This document shows positions 1-12,700 of a stretch of 64,000 bases of DNA, one piece after another; the first letter of the stretch is position 1; every line of letters begins with the position of its first letter. Below the pieces are notes generated by a model, which saw nothing but the letters and a program-made list of their open reading frames with translations, did no database searches and was not told the origin of the DNA. The translations under genes and the position numbers were made by a program. The stretch comes from Cardinalis cardinalis (taxonomy: Eukaryota; Chordata; Aves; Passeriformes; Cardinalidae), in NCBI GenBank assembly GCA_014549065.1, contig JACDOX010000106.1, forward strand, positions 471,570 to 535,569, in the 5' to 3' direction.

Positions 1-1560
1 CTGCTGGCTATACCATGCTGTTTCTACTTTTTTATAGAACTTTAGTAACTCTGCTGTTTGAAGAGAAATAAAATCAGATCTGAGACGTTTCTTACAGAAC
101 CTGGAGTGCAGCTTTTGTACCTGGAGTCAGGGTGTGATGGGGAGTGATGCTTGCTGATTGTGTGGGTCAGCTGCACTTACCTCTTTTCCAGCTACTGAGA
201 TTTTTATGTGCAATTTTAAAATTCCATGAGGATGGAAGTCTTAGCAGAANTGACAATGGGAGGGGGAGATTCCCTTTGGGTAAATACAGTCAGCACAGCT
301 GTTTTCTAGCACTGTTTTTACTGACTCCTGCTGAAGGAGGAGCTCTGTTCTTTGTGCAGCTGGTTTGTCCATGACAGGCTGATATTTTCTGTTGATGTTT
401 TAATGTATTTCTGTGTTGTAAATGTGTCTTTGTGCTGCTTTTTTTTTTTCCTTGTCTGTGACACCGTAGTTCAGATTTAAAAGAGAACTGCTCCAGAAGC
501 TGGGTTTTTCTTCCACTGATGTCAGTTGACCTGAATAAATAAATTAAGTCTGTTAGATGATGTGAAACAGTGCAGGATGAGTAGCAACAACATTGACACA
601 GCTGCCATTGAAGCTCATTCCTCACTGGTTACATTGGACACTCTGCAGCTGATGTTTCATTAGTTTTATAATTAATAACGACAGGAACGTTTTAATAGAA
701 AGGAAAATGATGTTCATGATCTTTACAAACATTTTGCTGNGAACTATTTGAATTTCTTTTCCTTCTCTCTGAACCCCTTGGGATGACACTGCCAAGGGCT
801 CTGTCCTTCCAAGAGCTTCACACACTCCTGGCTTAAAAATCTTCCAATTAACAAACCAAAACCCCACTACAGCTTCCAAGGCACCCAGGGAACCACTCCT
901 GGGTGCTGAGTGCTTGGCCAACAGCTCCAATTCACTGAAAATATTAATTATATTATGTGTTGTACCCACTGTTGGCCTTGCAGTATAAAAACAATGCTCT
1001 TGCAGGGGTAATAAAAATTTAATCTATGGCTCGTTCCCCAAACCTTTCATTTGTTCTCTCCCATGTTATCAAAATGTATGTAAAAAAAAAATAAATTTCA
1101 GCAAAATGAAGCTCGTTGGCTCTTTCTAAAATGTGCATTTCTCAACATTGTGGTTTTGCACAATACAAAGAACACCTGAATCTTCTCAAATGACTGTATG
1201 CTACTTAATTTTTTTAAACATTAATGAACTCATGAATATTTTTANTATTATTTTTAANACCCAAATGTTGTGTTTATATAGAGGAGAACATTATTTATTT
1301 TCCTATCATTTATCTGCAAGATGCTACCAGAAAATTCAGAGAGGCCATTGGTTTTTCAAAAGATTTTTTTAAAAAACCCAACCATTGGAAGTGTAGTGGG
1401 CAAGACTGATGTACAAATTACAGCATCATTTTTTTTGTTCGTTTGTTTCATAATTCGCAGGATCTTCAATCTTTGTTTGCATGAAATGCTTTTGTTAAGT
1501 ATTAATTGTAGTTTCAAAGCAAGTGTGTATGAATAAAAATACTGATCATTACTTCTGTGA
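1..1560 (+). other. AT-rich region, possible distal PRKCA 3' UTR
   Basis: AT-rich, with plus-strand AATAAA motifs at 67, 535, 1010, 1090 and 1532. PRKCA precedes CACNG5 on the same strand in other amniotes and has a long 3' UTR, so its end may lie here. No PRKCA coding sequence is visible, so this is inferred from synteny and polyadenylation signals only. Confidence 0.3.
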
Positions 1561-4500
1561 GAGTTTGGTCTGCCTTGATGAAATTTCCTTTCAGAATTGC
1601 CTCCCCAGGGCCAGAGGCTGTGGAGGATTTGGTGTGAGCAGCCACAGAAATTGCCCAGTCTGGACTTGGATTCTTCAGAGACAGAGTTTTAACCTGAGTT
1701 TTTGTTTTTAATTCTTGTTAATGAATTACCTAACAAAGGTGGGTCTGGAGGAGGATTTCTGTGTGCTGACCTCGGTGCCGCTGGGCTGCTCCAGGTGTGG
1801 GAGCCAAAGGGGAAAACAGCCCCAGAGCCAAAGGAGGCCTCAGATTGGAGGGTCTGGTTCAAAGCTCGGTGTGGGACTGGTGCTGGAGGGATTTGCCCTC
1901 CTTNGGAGCAGCCAGACCCAAAAATCTCCAATTCACTTTGTCTCTTTGAGTGTGGGAGCCCTGGGTGGTTCATTCCACCTTCTGCTGCTTCCTCCTGGGA
2001 GCAGGGGCTGCTCCAGTGATTGAGAGCCTAAAATTCAGCACCCAGAACTCCAACAGGAAGGAAAATCCTCTCATTTTGATCACTGATGACCCTCAGGGCC
2101 CCACCTGTGTGATGAAACACCTGATTTAGCACTCCTGGATTTCCCTTGGGCTCNTGGGGACCGGACAGGACCTCCCAGTCCCACCAGCCCCGTCCACCCC
2201 ACGTCCCCAGCCTCCTTCACACTGACATCACTGGTTTTCAAAACTTGAAAGCAATGTCCAAATATTGTGACAGCTTGACAGACAGCTCCCTTTCCTGCCT
2301 GCTCTCACAGGATTGAAGCTCATGCTGATTCAGTTACTGGGTTTGTTGGCTGAGTTTGCCCTGAGGAATTGTTGAAATTCTGGGTTTTTTTCCAAAGAGT
2401 GTTTCCAGGCTACTTCACATCTGCCATCCAACATGCTCAGCTTCTGAAGGCCATGAACACATCTCAGACCTTGGGAGCTTTCTGCAGAGCAGAACAGGGA
2501 CTTTGGGGACACATCCCTGCCCTGGGCTCGTGGACACAGAGTTGGTGCCTCCAGGGCAGGAGGAAGGGGGTCCTGAGCTCCCCATTCTGCCAGAGCTGCA
2601 CCCCNGGCCAGGCTGGCCAGGACTTGTGGCCAAACCACCACCAAGGGTGGCTGTGGGGCTGCTGGCTCTTGGGGTGACAGCTTGGACATGAGTTTCTGGA
2701 CAATCTCCTTGGGGAAGGACAAGGCTGGCAGAGCAGTGGGCGCTGGACATGGACTCGCAGGGGTGGGAGAGCTGCTGGACACTCCATGGCCACACTCTGC
2801 ACCCTCCCACCTCAGGCTGGGGGTCTCATGAGCAGGACAATGCCCCAGCTCACAGTGGGATGGGTCTGCTCTCACAAGAGGGTGCTGAGAGCCTTTAGTG
2901 TGGGCTGTGGGAAGGGGAAAATGCTGTAACAGTGCATCTTTGGCTCTNTCTAAGCAGGCAAGATTAAGCTGGTGGTTCTGGGCAAAATGAAGTGTTAAAA
3001 GCTCCTGCAGAAGAGGCTGAAGCTCTCCATGCCTGCCACATGAGAGCATCTCCATCAGGAATGTTTCCAGCACCATAAATCACAGCAAGTGTTCGTGCCT
3101 GCCTCCCCCAGCCCCAGCCTCTCTTCAGAGATTTGGGTATTTGATTCAGAAATCTCAGGATATTTTTGCAGAGCTGGTGTGCGAGCTGCAAATAAAACCG
3201 GCTCCTCTGAGAACTGCTTGGGTAGCTGAAATGATGACTGCATTAATTACCACGAGGTAATTATAATCCCACCTGCTCCCTGGGGAGCTGTGGNGAAGCA
3301 AAGGCAAATCAATCAGGGGCCCAAATCAGGACAGCTGCTGCCTTGTGTGGGTGCCTTGTCCTCAAAGGATGTTTTCTCTGGCTGCATCTGTCACTTGTCA
3401 CCTTCCCAAAGTGCTGCTGCACCCAAAGAAATGGGGATGGGNTGAGGAGACCAGGGCTGGACCCACAGAGTTACCTGCAAAGGTGGTTTTTATTACCTTT
3501 TTTCCCTTCTTTCCCAAAAGAAGGGCATGGGATGAGGCAGATCTCGTGGGAAATGAGTCAAGGCTGTCTCCTTCTCCGGGNACTTGCTGCATTTGCTGCC
3601 AGGGTGACAGTGTCAGACAGCAGCTGCCACTTCCAGTGCTCATTACTGGGCCCTGAGTCAGTGCCTGACATCCCAGCAGAGGTTGTTGCACAGCCTGATG
3701 AGGGACAGGAAATAATTCCAAAGCCAATTTAAAGCACCCTACCTGGGTGAGAAAAAAAAAAAAAAGCCAAGCAAACAACCCCACAGTGGAAGCTTGCTCA
3801 GAAATATTTTAGATCTTACTCTTGCCCATCAAAGGTGGCAAAAATCACTTGTCTCTTTACATGCTGGGAATGAATTTTGAATCTGTGTCTGAGAGAGAGA
3901 GAGTTTGGTCCACGTCTGTTCTATCTTTCCTATCTGGGGCCCTGATCCATCCNCCTTACCTTGCTCCTCTATTCAGAACACTTCATAAAACTCAGTGCCC
4001 ATAACAGGGAGGCTTCCTAATCCATGTAAAACATTCTGCAACAATTTCTATAAACCTCATTAAAGCTTCAACATTTCCAGGGACACCTCCAGAAAACCAC
4101 TCTTTTAACAGGGTGCATTTGCTTCTCCTTAAGTGTGGCTGTGTCTGGGACACTGATTAAGTGTGATTTCAGGGAAAATCCACCAGAAACAGCTATAAAA
4201 GCAACCAGCAAGGGCAGAAGGAAGGAAAGGCCAGCAGTGAGAGCATCNCAAATCCCCTTGGATCATTTCCTGGTCCTTTTGGGATAAGCCATTTAGCATT
4301 CTTGTGCCTGATTGACACTAACATCATTAAAAGGTTGGTAATGAATTTCAGTGCTATATAAATCACACGGAACACTATTACCCTTAATCCCAGCGTTGTG
4401 AGGCTTTAATAATTAATGCCATCTGAACCTCTTTCCAAAACATGACCTTTGCAATCAGATTGCTGTGGCCAGAGCCGTCCCTCATGCTGCAGGCAGCTGT

Positions 4501-5439
4501 TTCCAGCCAGCCTGGTGGCTGCAGTGGGGCAGGGGATGGCTCCAGGGCCAGCAGCAGCTCCCAGAGGGACCCTGTGCTCCTTGTGCAGCTGGATCACAGA
4601 AAACACCAGGAGAGGGAATAAAAACACTGCCAGCATCAACTCCAGCTTGTCTCGTTGTAGGGCACTGCCCTGCAGGGTGAAAGGGCAAAATGTGGGCACT
4701 CCCTGCTCCTTCCTGCTCCTTCCCTCCCGTGTGGGGATGCTCAGATCCGGGGCTGCCCGGGGTGCTGGTGCCTGCCAGCCCTGGAGCACCAAAGGCTGCA
4801 CCTGGAGAACTCCTGAACTGGCCCATCCTCCTCTTTTATCAGCTCAGTTTAGCCCCAAATGATGACAGAGGGTATTTTATTTTAAATAAAATCTCTAACT
4901 TCCATTCACACGTGTGCCTTTGTTGTTCTGTGAGTCAGAGCTGCTCGGGGAGGCTGCGAAAGGCTCCACACATTTATTTTTCTTCAGGCTTTCACACAGC
5001 ATGTGGGTGCTGGGTTAAAAATAATGTGGCACCTCTCCTTGAGCTTCCTCCCAAGCAGCAGATCCAGGCAGAGGGATGTGCAGGGGAAACAGCAAATGGA
5101 GCTGCAGCTCCAACAGCCCACAGAGTTAATTCCTTTAATTTAGTCATGGTGCAAGCAGGATGTGAAAACCCTCCCAGGGAGAGGGGAAGGGCTNCTGTTC
5201 TTTGGTGCTGTGGGTTTTACGTCTTTCCCTGTTATGAGTGTTTGAAAAACAAAGCAACAACACTGCTGGGATGAGGAGCAGAAGTTGTGCTGAACTCCTT
5301 CCACACCACAGTAAGACAAAGTAAAAATTCTCCAGAGTAGAAATCCATTTTGATTTAAGNGAAATGTTCATCTTTGAGTCTGTGGTTAGAAAACATTGCT
5401 ANGTAGCCTGAGTGCAAAAGCCTGGGCTCAGTGAAGCTG
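1561..5439. other. Intergenic, no gene recognised
   Basis: Mixed-composition unique sequence. A 248-codon minus-strand open frame at 2330-3076 lacks any familiar domain and lies in GC-rich sequence where stops are rare. I see no conserved family, RNA gene or clear repeat. Confidence 0.6.
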
Positions 5440-5670
5440 CTTCAGTGAANGACAGAGATACAGGGGGGGAGACAGAGGGTGATAGAGNCAGAGTCTGCTG
5501 TGAGAGCAGGCCGACCTGACCTAGGAATTCTTTCTGATAGAGAAGAGCTAGCGGCAAATGTCACGCGAAATTCGTAAAAATGAATATGTATGAACCTATT
5601 GTGAAATTGTATGCATATGTATCTGAGAGACAATTCCCACATGCGTACACACCGGCTTTACAACTTTCAC
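5440..5670 (+). mobile_element. Probable fragment of a passerine ERV LTR
   Basis: A block containing GAGCTAGCGGCAAATGTCAC and GAACCTATTGTGAAATTG stands out from its surroundings in composition and includes CG dinucleotides. The wording matches, from memory, a common songbird endogenous-retrovirus LTR. Ends and target duplication are not clear, so it is treated as a fragment; no coding part is present. Confidence 0.4.
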
Positions 5671-8479
5671 AAAAGTTGTAGAGTTTTTAGCTGTCTCCAT
5701 GAAACAGCAGGACCTGGCTGCAGCAGCCCACCGCAGCTGCACAGTGCTGGGAGGGCTGCACGTGTGCATCCCAAAGCCAAGTGCCAGTGCCAGTTTTGCT
5801 GCCCAGTGTGAAATACCCCACAAACACCATCCAAGAGAAACAAAAATCTCTAAAGTCTCCTTTAGGAAGTGGTTCCCCGCCCCTGGGAGCTGCCCCTTGG
5901 GTTCCCTGGCCGTGGTGCTGGGGCTGCTGCATCTCTGCCCATNCAGTGCCCCCCCGAGCCTCCCCCCAGCCCTGCTGCCCACGAAATGACAAAAAATAGC
6001 AAGAGCTGAACAGCTGGCACAGAGCATCCTTCACCTCCCACACAAGGCACAGCAGCTCCAGCATCCCAGCTTGGTGCATTCACCTGCTCACCCTCCTCTG
6101 CTTGGGCAAACGCTGAAACCCTGCCTGNGGCTGAGCTCCCCTCCCCGTGCCCAAAGTGCTTCTCCCAGCCCGGTGTGCAGGTGAAATGGCTCAGTAGCTG
6201 TTGTCTGACACCAGATCAGAGCCATGGGTGGGCTCAGGGGTGCCTGCCCTTTGCTGGGTGGATTTGCTGTCCAAATAATTCAGCACAGAACAAATTTGAG
6301 GGAGCAGGAGGGGAGGCAAAGCTGAGGTTTCATAGCAGCTGGTGGCCCAAGCTGNCAGGACCAGACCTTTGATTTCATAATAACCTGAGTGCCTTCAAGG
6401 CAGCTTCTGTTGAAGGGGGAAAGACCAGTGAAAAGCATCCCTGCAGGAGTCACCTGTCAGCATCAAACCCTTGTAGCTGAAATGAGACGTGCCCACCACC
6501 CCCAGCGCACTGCTGCCCGCCCAGGGAGAGCTGCTGCCACAAATCACTTCTGTTCTGAGCCACTAATGAAGCTCAAATCCCTCCTCAGTAATAAGGTTTG
6601 ACCTTGGGTGCATCCTAAAAGCTGCTGCTGAGGTGTCCATGGAGCTTCAAGCTTCCACACTGATTAAAGGGTGCTACAAAAGGCAGCTGCAGTGCCAAGG
6701 GCTGGCAGAGCTGCTCTGGCTGGGGCAGAGCCCAGCCCTGCAGAGTCTGGCACAGCTGTGGGGCTCCTGACCTGGGCAAGGTCCCACCCAGCTTCACGGG
6801 TCCCACGTGTNGCTGTGGAGGAGGATGCACAGGAGGAAAGAGCCCAGAATGAGCAGTGAAAAGTGGGGAAGGAAAAATGATGCTGCCAGCTGGTGTTATG
6901 TGAAACAATTAACTGAATCCAGCTATTGCAGGACTTGGCAAAGCCCTGCCCCAAGGCTCGGGGGGATGCTGAGAAGATGCAAAGTGCTGATTGTCCTGTC
7001 TGGGACAGCCATGCCAAGCTTCTGTCCAAGAGAAGGATTTTCCACCTCGCTGCTTTTCCCATCATCAGGGAAGTTCATGGCATGGGGAGGAATTCTGGAG
7101 AGCTGCTAATGAGGGGGGAGAGTTGAGCTGAGCTGCTGGGGCTTGGGGAGGCCTCACTGGTGCTCTCTCTGATCCTGGCCCTGNGGAAATGCTCCTGGTG
7201 ATCGTGCAGTGCTTTGGCCAGGAGCTGCTGTGTGGGACAGGCAGCAGCAGCAGCAGATCCACCTAAGTGTTTCGGTGCATCTGCATGGAAACAAAGGGGA
7301 GGGGAAGAAACTGAAGCTCAAAATGTGTATTTCTAATTGATTACATGCATGGCTGCTGGGGGCCTCTCACACTGTGTGGTTAATTATGTCACTGTGTGAG
7401 CTGTGGCTTCATTTGTGCTGCACTCCAATGATCCTGCCCAGAGCCCAGGCAGCAGCAGAGCAGGTTGTCTGTCAAGAAAAATGAANGTCTGCTTTGTTTG
7501 GGATTCTTTTTAACAATATAGAGAAAAGAAGCACGATGAACAGCCAATTACTGTGATAAAATCATCTACCCTGATAGCACATGGGGAACATCCAGTTCTA
7601 ACAAGCCTCCTGTAGATTTGTGATTTTATTGGCAATTCCCTGCTCATGATCTCCATCCCAGGGAAGCCTCTTTCTCCTGGGATCCCCAGAGGGCACTGCC
7701 CCTCTGGCTGCCTTTTCCAGTGCAGAATCCATTCTGCTGACCAAACCCCTGCTTTGTCCTTACTGTCAAACCCCCNAGGGATTTGCTGCTTTAAATTATT
7801 CCTCAAATGGGAATAAGAGCCCAGGAAAACATGCTGAATTCACTATAATTTAAGTATTGCTGTAACTTTGTGTGAAAGAACTTATTACATAAGTTATATA
7901 AGTTATGGGATGAGTTTTANAAGTATAAATAACCAGAAACCTCTTCCTGGGAGGCAGTTTTCTACCAGTCTGGATCTGGAACTTGCCTATTTTGGGCTCT
8001 ACCACGTTCTGGTTGAAGAAATCCAAACCTCCACATCTGCATCAGCTTCTCGAATCAAGCAGAGCTCACCAAGCCTGAGCACAGGGCTCCATTGATTTCA
8101 AACAAGCCACCCAACAACACCTCCTCCGCATCTCAGAGCTCACTTTATTTTGGGTTTTTCTATTTCAAGCACTCCTGTTTTGCTAACTGGGGACGCCTCA
8201 GCAAAGATGCAGCACGTTTTAGCCAGGGAGCTGGGCACTGTGGNGTGTGCAGAGAATGAGCTGTCCCTGCAGAGATTTCCATCCAGCCCCAGCTCCAGGC
8301 GCTGGGATGGGATCCAGGAGCTGCCTGGGCCCTGCCCTGGGCTGNCACCTCCTGCAGCAGAGCTCCTGCACGGTGGGTGACCCTTTCCTTGTCCTCCCTG
8401 CTCTATCCAAGGAAGNGTCCCACTGCTGGACACCTCCATGGAGCTGCCTCCTTCTTCTTGGCTCTGCCTCTCGTTGTTG
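5671..8479. other. Intergenic, no gene recognised
   Basis: Unique sequence of moderate GC with no recognisable exon, RNA gene or repeat family. Short open frames on both strands show no family resemblance. Confidence 0.6.
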
Positions 8480-8719
8480 ATGTGTTTTGGCCGAATCACC
8501 CGGTCTGGCAGGCGTTTCCAGAGCCCAGAGCATCTGCCCCTGTGTCCCTCTGTCCTGCCTGGGTCCCAGCCCTGCCAAGCTGGCTCTGTCCAGCGCACCN
8601 GGCTCGCTGCCCCCCAGCCCTGCTGGGTCCTGAGCTGCGCATTTCGCGCTGCTGCTGGAGCAGCTGCCCCTTCCCGGTCCAAAGGAGCGCTTGGAGCGGA
8701 GTTTGTGCAGGTGCGGGGT

Positions 8720-9062
8720 GCGGGAAGGGAAGGGAAGGGAAGGGAGGAGGCACCGAGGGGCAGGAGCAGGGCTGGCTCCCATCCCTGCCTGCTCGCAGCT
8801 CAGGGGTGGGAGCGGCAGATGGGAAAGGAGGAAAAAAAGCGGGGAATAGAGAGAAAGTGGGGAAATACAGGGAAAAGGTGAAAGGAGAGGCAGGAATGGG
8901 GAAAGGGGGGATAGAGGGAAGCGAGCGGGGCATGGGGGGTAGAGAGGAAGAAGGGGAGGATGGAGAAGGAGGGAGGGGAGGGGAGGGAAGAAGGGGAGGA
9001 TGGAGAAAGGGAAGGAGGGAGGAAGGGAGGGAGGGAACGGGGGCACGGAGGGAGGGAGAGGT
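8720..9062 (+). repeat. Polypurine (GGGA/GGAA) tract
   Basis: About 340 bases almost entirely A and G on the + strand, built from GGGAA, GGAGG and GGGAGGGA runs; the phrase GGGGAGGATGGAGAA occurs twice (near 8951 and 8993). Such tracts can form triplex (H-DNA) or G-quadruplex structures. It ends just before the candidate noncoding exon. The long minus-strand open frame through it is rich in proline and serine because of composition. Confidence 0.8.
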
Positions 9063-9064
9063 GG

Positions 9065-9155
9065 GCCGGCCCCGCCGGCGCCATGTGATGCCCTCTCCTC
9101 CCCGGGCTCTCCCGGCGCGGAGCGGAGCGCAGGGAGCGGAGCATCCCCGGGGCCG
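9065..9155 (+). other. CACNG5: Candidate 5' noncoding exon of CACNG5
   Basis: GC-rich sequence ending in a strong splice donor, GCCG|GTGAGTG, with GT at 9156. The start is a guess placed where the purine tract gives way to mixed GC sequence. Joining this exon to the CACNG5 coding exon would make a first intron of about 12.5 kb. No ATG in it continues a long frame. RNA evidence is needed. Confidence 0.35.
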
Positions 9156-9161
9156 GTGAGT

Positions 9162-9260
9162 GCCGGGACCGCCGTGGGCAGGGCAGGGCTGGGCTGGGGC
9201 TCCCTCCCGTGCCGGGACCGCCGTGGGCAGGGCAGGGCTGGGGCTGGGGCTCCCTCCCGT
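9162..9260 (+). repeat. 49-bp tandem duplication after the candidate donor
   Basis: Two copies of a roughly 49-base GC-rich segment beginning GCCGGGACCG (at 9162 and 9211), nearly identical except for one changed GCTGGG/CTGGGG phrase. Confidence 0.85.
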
Positions 9261-9700
9261 GCCCGGCCGGGCTGCCCCGGGAGCGCGGAGGGGAATGGTC
9301 CTGGGGATGGCTCCGTGGGGTTCCGAATGGGGTGTAAAGCCCTGAAAGTTTAAAGGCGAGGGAAGAGGGAGCAGGTGCGGAGCCGCAGGGCTCGGGCAGG
9401 TATCCCTGAGCTTTCCGTGNTCCCCGTGCAGCGGGACCCGGCCGGGAGCGGCGCGGGCACCGCCCCGGGCAGCATCCGCCGCGTCCCAGCGAGCCCCGGG
9501 GGTGCCGGGGAGGTGCCCGTGTGCCCTGCCCGCGGCTGGCACCGCTCGGGTGNCGGCGTTTGGCTTCTCCCGGCTCCCGACAGAAGGACCTGAGCGCGAG
9601 GAAGGCGGAAAATCCCCGAGATGCTCATCCCTGGGCTTCCCCCGCCGGCTGCCCAAACAGGGGCCGTGGGCTGAGAGCATCCCCGTCCTCAGGGCGAGCT

Positions 9701-12700
9701 CGGAGCGTTCTGCTCAGGAACGGGTGTGTGCTTTTCCCAGGGAACGGGAAACCTGCGGGAAACCGGGCTGTGAATGCTTTGCAGTGTAGCAAAACCCCTT
9801 GGAGAGGGGAGTGAGAATTGAGCGAGGCTGTCTGAGAAAAACCTGACCTGGTTCTTAAGCGAAGTGAGGGAAGCGCCGGGGGCGAGGGGAAAGGCTGGGT
9901 CGGGTCCTGTGTTACCGTAAGAGCAGGGAGCGAGCGGGGACCTGGAGCCTGTCCTCGCCCCACGAGCCCGGGGAAGGTGGTGAGATTGAAATGTGAGATG
10001 CGAGATGTGAGATGTGAGATTGAAATGTGAGACTGAGATGTGAGATTGAGATGTGCGATGTGCGATGCGGTGCCTCAGCCGCCGCGGCGAGCAGGGAGGC
10101 TCTGTCAGACACGGCCTTTGGCTCTTGATTGATCGCCGGATGTTGGGAGAACTTCCCCAGCCCCTGGCACGGGATGCTTTGTGCGGCTTTCAGGGCTGGG
10201 GCTGCCGGCACGGAGCTGCAGGAGCTCCCCAGGGGTGCCCGGGNACCTCAGCACCGCTGTCACCGCTGTGTCCCTGTGTCCCCAAACCCCCCTGGGGGAG
10301 AGGAGTCCTCGTCCGGTGCTTGCACGGTGCAGGTGAGCCCTTGGAAAGGGCAGCGAGGGTGCTGCATCCCCTGAAGACAGCACAACTTCAGCCAGAACGC
10401 TGCTANAGACCATTTCAGCTAAAGAAGGGAATTTCTGCTGAGTTTCCTGCAGCAGCAGTGAGNGCTGAGCCAGGCTGGCAGCTTTGCTGGAGGAGCATTT
10501 CTGTGTCTCCAGCCCTGCTGCCCTTTGGCTTCACAAGTGTCTGGGCTCCTTTCAAAGGCTCCCCTGCCGCCCTTTGAGCCGCACATTTCAGCCTGTCGTG
10601 TCAGGACCCACGCAANGAGCCCAAGGGCAGGAGTCTGGCTGCCAGCAGCCCATCCTGTGCCATCACACCCTGGCCCCAGGCTGCCCCAGGTGGCATCCAG
10701 GGGACAGAAATGCCTCTGCCTGGGGCTTTCTCTGATTCCTTGCTGTATTCTTGGAGCTGTTGAATATATTCATTGAGCTGAATGGATTTCCACCTGGCAG
10801 CATCCATAGCACAGCTTTTGCAGCTTCAGCTTTATTTATGGAGAGGGGAGGGAATATAAAACACAAAAGAGAAATAATGCACAAGCCTGCAGAGATTTCA
10901 GTGGTATCAGTGAGCTGTGAGCTGTGTGAGGCTGGAGTGAGCACCAGGAGCTTTTCCTAAATCAGCTGGGAGGATTTAAACCCCTGGGTTTTACACCCCC
11001 GGGTGTAACATGGCATTTTAAAAAGTCACTTTTGACCTAGAGCCCATCATCTAGTGATGTGGGGATCTTCACCTCACTGAAATTAAGGACAGTTTGGGTT
11101 CTAGGTGTGTTCTAGAAAGATGGTTTGGTGTCAAAGTCACACTGATTTTTAAAGCTGTTTAGTCACAACTTCTGATATTTGTAGTAAAATATTTACTGGC
11201 AAAATGGGATTTGTGCAAGGACAACACACATGCCTCCATCAGGCTCAGAAAATGGGTTTTCACAGATGACTGGAGTTTGTGTGTGCTCTTCTAGGAAGAC
11301 AGGAATTACAGTTTTTTTTATTAATGAGAGAGCTATTGCTTATCAGTGAAAAACCTTGTTAGAGCCATGTCAAGGCTGCACTGAGGGCGTTGTTGGAGCA
11401 GCNCAGCAGCTGCATGCACTGACCCAGGACAACTTGTGGATAATTCATTTCCCCNCCCCGTGCCCGTCAGTGCTTCCTGATGGTGTCCCCATGCACAGGG
11501 AGCAGGGCAGGGCCTGCCTGGTGGCCCTGGCTCCTTCCCAGGAGACACAAAATGGGGAGGACAGAGGTTCCTTCTCCCTGCAGCAGCTCTGGCTGGCAGT
11601 ATCAGGCCGGGTGCAGGTGGCAGGAGAGGTGCTGCTGGTGCAAAGGGAGCGGGAGAGGAGCACAGGCAGAGACCAGGTGCACACAGCCAGGCCAGGCCTC
11701 ACCTGGGGCAGGGATGGACAAGGGTGAGACCAAGTCCATTCCCTGTTCTCGCAGAATTTGCCAGGATGTGGCTGCACCTGCCTGTGCTGGGCAGCACAGG
11801 TGAGCCCACGGCCTCCTGAGCAGCCTGTGCCTGTTCCCAGGCTGCTCCACCTCCTGCGTGGCTTTTCCTGCCCTGTTAAATACTGGAACTGGTAACAAAT
11901 CTTGCTAAAATCTGGGTGGTAGAAAGTTTAGTACCTCAGTGATGTATAAACACTTGTTATGTACATTAATGTTACTAATTATGAAACCCCACAAGCTGCA
12001 CAAAGCAAAGACCTTTCCTATGTGAAAATGGGACCGAACTTCAGTGGCTGCTCAGTGTCAGACCTGGGGAGTTGTGCATGAAGACATCACCAGCAGCTTC
12101 CAAGGAGCTGTGTCCCAAAATGCTGGGGCAAAAGCAGCATTTTGGAGCAGCTGCTGCCCTTGGTGACTGGGTTCAGTGGCAGCCNCGAGTGTCACTGGGT
12201 TATGAAGTCGTTTGCCAGAGGTGTGGCTGACACAGCCCCTGTGCACTTCATGCCATCATTTCACTGCTCAGAGGCTTTGCACTGGAGCTGGTTTCCAAGC
12301 AGGAGGAGGGATTGCAGTCTCCTGGCTAACGAGGCACTGCTCCCTCCCTCCATCCATCATCCTTAACCACGCTGAGGGATGCAGGTCCCTGCAGCAGCCC
12401 CGGGCAGCACGTGCTGCCTGCCCCGTGTGCCGCTGTCTGCAGCCCTCAGAGAGCCCAGGCCCCCGGGGATTTCTGCCTTCCTCTCATTTGTCACTCTGAA
12501 AATGTTCATAAAACCCCTCCAGCTGCCAGCACTGGCGAGAAGAGCGGGAGTGGGGGGAGAGCTGTGGCTTCCTGCCTCCCCAGCTCAGGTACCCACCAAC
12601 ACAGCGAGTGCAAGAGCTTTAATTAGCTGCTGATGCTATTTTCACCTCCCAGCAAGCTTAATTTAGCTCAAGCTGTCATGCAGTGATCCTTAAGGGGAAA

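Larger units (their letters stand above)
8480..9700 (+). promoter_or_regulatory. CpG island, candidate CACNG5 promoter
   Basis: GC- and CG-rich block with its core at about 9060-9560, lying 12 kb upstream of the first CACNG5 coding exon with no other gene between. It is the only such island between the left edge and CACNG5. The coding exon at 21681 lacks a promoter-like context, so an upstream noncoding exon is expected. Assignment to CACNG5 is inference from position and strand; a lncRNA promoter is the main alternative. Confidence 0.5.

Noticed and set aside
2034..2054. RE1/NRSF-like sequence beginning TTCAGCACC
   Set aside because: Only the left half fits the neuronal repressor consensus; the right half departs from GGACAG.
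2330..3076. 248-codon minus-strand open frame
   Set aside because: No recognisable domain, a GC-rich region and no conserved exon structure; I could not tell it from chance. A protein search against bird proteomes would settle it.
8496..9680. 394-codon minus-strand open frame rich in Pro and Ser
   Set aside because: It is the complement of the purine tract and CpG island; low-complexity composition explains the lack of stops.
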